Shown here in pieces: positions 59,157 to 64,000 of a stretch of 64,000 bases of DNA. A program made the position numbers and the translations under genes. Numbering within the stretch: the stretch's first letter is position 1; the number at the start of each line of letters is the position of its first letter. The notes under the pieces are model-generated. The model was not told where the DNA came from and made no database searches. It saw nothing but the letters and a program-made list of their open reading frames with translations. The stretch covers positions 5,337,001 through 5,401,000 of the forward strand of contig JAKZAN010000006.1 of assembly GCA_023053545.1 (NCBI GenBank). Reading direction: 5' to 3'. Source of the DNA: Lepidurus packardi. Taxonomy: Eukaryota; Arthropoda; Branchiopoda; Notostraca; Triopsidae.

Positions 59157-61400
59157 CGGAAACCATTCGTAACCTCTATTACGTTGAAATGTGCATTCTT
59201 TCCTACACATCAGTTGCTGTTTTTTATTTTGGACTCGCACAAGAGATTACCAAACATGAATTCAAAAATACAATGTTGTTTTCAGAGATTTGTAGTCGCT
59301 AGTTAGTTCCTCTCCACGGAACACCCGGCGTAAGGCAAAGATTAGAATGTGCTTCTGCGCGAAAATATCCACGACTCAGGAGTAGCAATCTGGCTGCGTA
59401 ATATGCATACACAAAATAATCACCATAATTAGTCTTGTTTACATTCAAAATCACCCTTTCTTTGACCCTAACAATCACAGATGGCGCTCATGCTGTACTA
59501 ATTTATTATACATTGGAAAAAAATATGGATGGAAAGATGGAAGAAAAATCGACTTGACTGATATAATAAGACGGCCAGTAAAATCTATCAAATGCTATCA
59601 AGTTGTATCAAAACTTCTATCAACTGCTTTCAAGTTGTATCAAACTCGATCGAGTGTATCAAATTCTATCAAGTTGGATCAAAAAGTGCGCGTTACTGGA
59701 ACGGCCGCAAGCGGCGCTTTGTCCGACTGAGCCTCAGTCGCGCTCACCAAGTCGAACAAGCTACATGCTCAGACAGAAACAATTGTTCTGCATAACTTTA
59801 TATATAGAATAGTTGTGTTTTTAGCTGAATTTACGTAACTTCGTCTGTCTGCAGTTACGAACATCATTCCTGTTAAATTTATAAGCATTCATTTGTGGAT
59901 TTTGTGCGTGTTTTCAGTGCGAAGTTTCATTCAAACGTTTGGGCGTGTAGGCCTTTTTTTTACGTCTAAAGCGCAGGATTTTGTGAAACTTGGGCTGGAC
60001 AAGCTCAAACAAGAGGCCGCTGGGTTATTCGTTTTCACCTTTTGCCTGCTCCAGTTGGTAATTATAATTTGATTTTCAAGGAGAGACATCCTTATTTTTT
60101 CGCCTGTTATTCAAATGAAGCTGAGTGAAAACATGGCATGCCACGTGGGAGAGATATGTGTGAGATTAAGGAAAGCTCTTTTAAAACGTATTAAACAGCT
60201 TAATATAGTGCAATAGATCCGTAATAATAAAAGGACTAAAATAGGTCCGTCCTCTTTACATCGCAGCTTTCGTTCTTATGGATTCCGGTCATTAGTTAGT
60301 TAGTTAGTTCTACATGTAAACGAATGTTTAGATTTCCCCATTCATACATCGTCGTAGGCAATTGTAAGCTTTCTTGCTTAATCCCCAAGTATGGCTAGGA
60401 GGCGTGGACTTTGCACAATTTCCGTTCCTATCCATTTGTTGTTTACAGTTATTCATTGCCATTTTTCTGAATTTTTCTTTTTTAGGGGGAATAGTATGGC
60501 TAGAACGCAGAATGCCGGAATACGGAATTTAAAAAAAATTACCCAACGCAGGGCCCAATCACGTTGCTCATTGCTAACGTTGCCCTGGCCTCGGGCGAAA
60601 TGGATACAGCCCTCCGTAGGCACTCGCCGCCACTTTGCGTAGTAGACGGAATTAATCCCGCCAGCCATTGTGTGAACAGACGCCACTCCCCCATGTACGC
60701 ACTCGCCGCCACTTTGCGTAGCGGACGGAATTAATCCCGTCAGCCATTTTGTGAACAGACGCCAAGCCGACTCCACGTCAGGTAATTTTCTTCCGTTTTA
60801 TTCAAATTTTTCGACTCCCATCCGACTTTTATCCAACTGAAAGGCAAACAGACCTAAGTACTATGGAATCAGCTTGCATATTATCAGAGTTTGTTAATTA
60901 AAAGAAACAATGTTGATAATGTTCGACATTATTCCCAGGGGTAAGCGTCAGTAGATTGCAAACCATTTTTCGAACGTTTTCAAGTTTATTCGCTCCCGTT
61001 GGCTACATATGGCCATTAATTCAATTAACAACTACTAGGAAGTTACCATATTCTGCCTTCCGTTTCCTCTAGTTAGGCGAAGATTTGGTTTATCCTATTT
61101 TTTCACGAAAATGTTCAAAATCCGATTTGAGCAATTTCCAGATTTCCTGAATTCCTCAATCCTCATGACTACCAACAAAGATACACTCCTAGAGCGTAGT
61201 CCCGTTTTTGGATGAAAAAAAAAATCATCAATGCAAACAAATGTAACAATTTTCCGGCTAAAAAACGTAATATTACAAATTCCCGCATGGCCGCCATGTT
61301 TGGTCCCGGCCAAAGCTCCAGCGAACGTTTTTGTCCCCGCCCTGTTCCGCCATTTTTATTGGTCTAGTCGGGTGGGATGACGTACTTTTTTCGAGACTCA
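59157..61400. other. Intergenic DNA after the receptor gene
   Basis: Includes the receptor 3' UTR; no AATAAA was found close to the stop. TATCAA(A)-rich short repeats lie at 59585-59690. A 79-base tandem duplication (60621-60764) is the only other structure seen. Confidence 0.45.
60621..60764. repeat. 79-base direct duplication
   Basis: CACTCGCCGCCACTTTGCGT to GAACAGACGCCA occurs at 60621 and again at 60700 with a few substitutions. Part of it is read through by a short open frame (60391-60642) that is not called as a gene. Confidence 0.85.
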
Positions 61401-61780
61401 AATTCAACTTGTGAAAGCGTAAAACCGTGTTAAGTTGTGTTTAAAGATGAACAGTATTACTAAGAGTTGTCCCTTTTCTATTTATTAGGTGGTGACAATT
61501 TTCACAAACAGTTCTATTGTTACAACGTGTTCAGTGTGTGGTCCTTTCCCTCCTCCCGTTCCACTCAGCCAACTTTATCCCCCTGCCTTTTGCCATCCGT
61601 TTGGAGAAGAAAAGGAGAACCGCCACTTTGTTGTCTGCTAAACTGAGGATGTGTGGAGACAGCTATTATTTCATCTTCTGTGGGAGCTGCCAGGAGAACC
61701 AGAAGAAAAGGTATGCCAGGAGTTGAAAAGTGTTGTGGCCAGTTAGGTCTTCAGCTGCAACATTAAAACTTCCTGGGGGG

Positions 61781-61845
61781 CAGAAAAGTCTTCGCTGTGC
61801 CATACAATAGGTCTTAAATTGGCAAAAACAGCGAAAACTTTTCTG
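61781..61845 (+). ncRNA. Candidate structured RNA hairpin A
   Basis: CAGAAAAGTCTTCGCTG (61781-61797) pairs with CAGCGAAAACTTTTCTG (61829-61845) at 16 of 17 positions, and TGCC/GGCA extends the stem around a loop containing AGGTCTTAAAT. A related hairpin with a different but still paired stem lies at 63776. Flanks (CTGCAA, CTGGGGGG) are also shared. It could be a pre-miRNA, part of an H/ACA-type snoRNA or an unknown family. Confidence 0.5.
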
Positions 61846-63775
61846 GGGTCAGGGGTCAAACGGGTGGTGGAAGCCTCGACTGAAGACGGCGCCAGGCAGG
61901 GGGAACAAGCTTCGTCTATGGACATCCTGGCTGAGTACATTCTTTTCTATTGAACTTAAATATTGGTAACATTGTTAGTAACTAACTTCCATCTCGTTTA
62001 CAGGCTTTCACTCCGTTTGGGTCCCTTTAGTGCTCCGGCTGGGATTTTGCCGTGTTTTGTTGCTGTTTTTGGGGGGATCCACGTGTTCGGCCAGTCGAGG
62101 TAAGAACTCGTTCGAATTTTTCCCAAAGTGGCTTTCTGGTTGCTTTCCCTAATCGAAGAGTCCGTTTTATGTTTGAACATGTTGGTTAACATGGCCATAG
62201 AAGATAGATTGCTGTGAAACTGTTTAAAATAGCTCAGTTTTACAGTTTTTATTCTTATTTTATAGTTTTTATTCTTGTTCTTTTTTTTCTAGGACGTCCA
62301 CGAGACCGCGAGAAAAGGGAGGGCGAAGTCTCTGAAGGTTATTGGTCGTAGGAAAGCTAAGCAAAAGGGGAGCAGAACCTGCACCTGGTCGACTGTGAGC
62401 AAAATCTCCGGCTTTCCCACACTTGCTATGTCTCCAGCCGGCGAAAATGGATACATTTGAGTCTTTTCAAAAAGGGAAGTACATTTCGTGTGTTACTCTC
62501 TGCTTTCATCTGCGTTCTTCTTTGTTGGGCAATTCAAACTTTTTTGTAAAAAAATGTTTGGTAGTTTCTTGAGTTTGTGCAGAGAAAGCTTCGCTAATGC
62601 TAGCCACGCGAAGCTTTTGGGTTTGAAAGAATGAAACAGTTCTTGGCCAGAAGTGTTTTATTTCGGTCAAACTTGCCGCATTCAGTCATTTTTGAGTTAG
62701 TTTTCATCCCAGTGAGGGTTTATTTGTTGCCCATTTCTGAGAAAGCGCCCGGAAGAGAACGTGTCGTGTTCACTGCAATTCTATTGATGCTTTTCTCGTT
62801 TATTTTCGTTTTTCCTCCCGAGTGGAAGATTTGCCTTGTCATTGGAATGAAGTCGATTTTTTAAAATTAATATTTGCTTGGTCCTAGGATCTTGTGTGCT
62901 TCAGACGGAAACTTTCTTCAATTCCGCGGTGTTTTCAAGATTCCCGTACTCGTCCAATGTCTCGAAGGGAAAAGGAAGATGTAAATAAGTCGACTTGGGC
63001 AACGTCGCCATCGTCTGGAACTTGAGCTCCGCGCGCAAGTTAGTACTGTGCTTTGTGTTACTTACATAATACTGATGCTTGTCTCTTTTGTTCTAGACAT
63101 CTCAGCGAAAATTAAGCTAAAGAGGACACTTCTAGATTCTTATAAGCTGCAGTTGTCAAATTCACCAGTTTCGTCCATGGCATTCATAACTGAAGGTAAA
63201 CCATTTTAAAATTAATTGAACTCATTTTCGAAAATTAACATCCCCTTGATCCATAGGCTATTGTAAGCTTGAGATAGAGGTCTGTTGCGCTAACATTCCG
63301 TATCGAAACATTGTGTGAGCTGGTCCTATCATTGTGAATGTTCTTTGAAGGGTAAGTTGTTCCCTTGATAATTTCGCTCCAAAAAGAGTTTTCCGCAGTG
63401 GATTTTTTTTTATGTATTAATGTTTTTCTCATTCCTCTTTGCTCTACTCTTCCTCTTTTGAGCCCCTAGTGCTCTTTCCTCGCTATTTAGTAGCGCAGGC
63501 GTTCCTAAAGAAGATTATCCGTTTCATCAATGGCGATTCCTCCAGCACAATACCGAAGATCATCGTCATCATCAGCTCTTCTCTCAACCCTTGCCTTGCC
63601 TTTGAGCGCCGCCGTAGCTGATCCCGTTGATGTTTCTTCACGTCGCCTTTGATTCGGATTTTGGATTCGCCCTTTCTTGTGATGGAACTGGAGACCCAGA
63701 GGGCATAAGGTATGCTAGGAGGTTTGGTTGCGGTAAATCGCTTAAAGATTTGCTGCAATCCAACTTTCTGGGGGG

Positions 63776-63838
63776 CAGAAAAGTTTCCGTTGCTGCATGA
63801 TTCGTTAGGTCTTTAATGGTAGCAACGGAGCTTTTCTG
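63776..63838 (+). ncRNA. Candidate structured RNA hairpin B, relative of hairpin A
   Basis: CAGAAAAG pairs with CTTTTCTG, and CCGTTGCT pairs with AGCAACGG, separated by a small internal loop. The loop contains AGGTCTTTAAT, nearly the same as in hairpin A. It lies 66 bases after a GTATGC donor-like site, as hairpin A lies 70 bases after one. Confidence 0.5.
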
Positions 63839-64000
63839 TTTTTTTGGGGACGTGGTTTAGGTGGATTTTGGATACCGATGGAAGTCAGGCAGGCTAGGGT
63901 TGAGTTCATCTGTGGATTGAAGAAGTGGAGTAAGTTTTTTTCTTATTTTCTGTTTATTGAATATTAATAGTTTTATTTGTAATTCAAAAAGGCTTCTCAA

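Larger units (their letters stand above)
61430..64000 (+). ncRNA. Putative spliced transcript with intronic hairpins (non-coding or short-ORF host gene), incomplete at the window end
   Basis: Good splice signals occur in series: donor AAAAG/GTATGC at 61711, acceptor TTTACAG at 62003 with a branch-like AGTAACTAAC, exon 62004-62099, donor GTAAGA, acceptor TTTTCTAG at 62292, an exon from 62293, acceptor GTTCTAG before about 63099, donor GAAG/GTAAAC near 63194, and donor ATAAG/GTATGC at 63710. No long frame exists. A 72-codon frame starting at the ATG at 61649 stays open across two introns, but the predicted peptide (MCGDSYYFIFCGSCQENQKK...) matches nothing I know. The promoter may lie near 61380 (TGACGTA). 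Two related hairpins sit in introns 61711-62003 and 63710 onward, like a small-RNA host gene. Confidence 0.35.

Noticed and set aside
1..64000. tRNA, rRNA, CRISPR array or autonomous transposon genes
   Set aside because: Scanning by eye for tRNA arm motifs, rRNA signatures, spaced repeats and transposase or reverse-transcriptase motifs gave nothing convincing. A tRNAscan-SE and RepeatMasker run would be the decisive test.

Overview
This window is eukaryotic nuclear DNA, almost certainly from an arthropod and most likely a small-genome crustacean of the Daphnia type. The evidence is split genes with many 55-110 bp GT-AG introns, TATA-driven glycine/tyrosine-rich secreted (cuticle-like) proteins, and an invertebrate gene set: a Vein-type EGF ligand, a HURP/Mars spindle protein, a synaptotagmin, a TSP1-trypsin protease and a lectin-bearing adhesion GPCR relative. 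The organism is inferred, not proven. No tRNA, rRNA, CRISPR or operon structure was seen.

Layout. 446-5850 (+): secreted serine protease with two thrombospondin-1 repeats, 8 exons. 6634-9154 (-): synaptotagmin with one membrane segment and two degenerate C2 domains, 6 exons; the two genes converge. 10981-11607 and 12832-13644 (+): two tandem glycine/tyrosine-rich secreted proteins with near-identical TATA boxes and intron positions. 14623-18702 (+): HURP/DLGAP5 (Mars) mitotic microtubule protein, 13 exons, one GC-AG intron. 18.7-29.9 kb: gene-poor DNA with inverted repeats, tandem repeats and hairpins, leading into the GC-rich first exon of a Vein/neuregulin-like EGFR ligand. That gene runs from 29910 to 52153 (+) and has a ~17 kb first intron, split Ig and EGF domains and alternative C-terminal exons. 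55593-59156 (+): a receptor with signal peptide, C-type lectin domain, Ig-like segment and the TM3-TM7 half of an adhesion GPCR. 59.2-64 kb: a probable spliced non-coding transcript carrying two related hairpins.

The exon models are internally consistent: every splice junction preserves phase from start to stop, and the lengths sum to whole codons (protease 539 aa, synaptotagmin 492 aa, Gly/Tyr proteins 135 and 206 aa, HURP 872 aa, Vein 542 aa or 477 aa by tail, receptor 610 aa). The genes do not form a functional cluster. The strongest candidates for something new are the receptor that lacks room for a GPS motif, TM1 and TM2, and the pair of hairpins at 61781 and 63776 whose stems differ by compensating changes.
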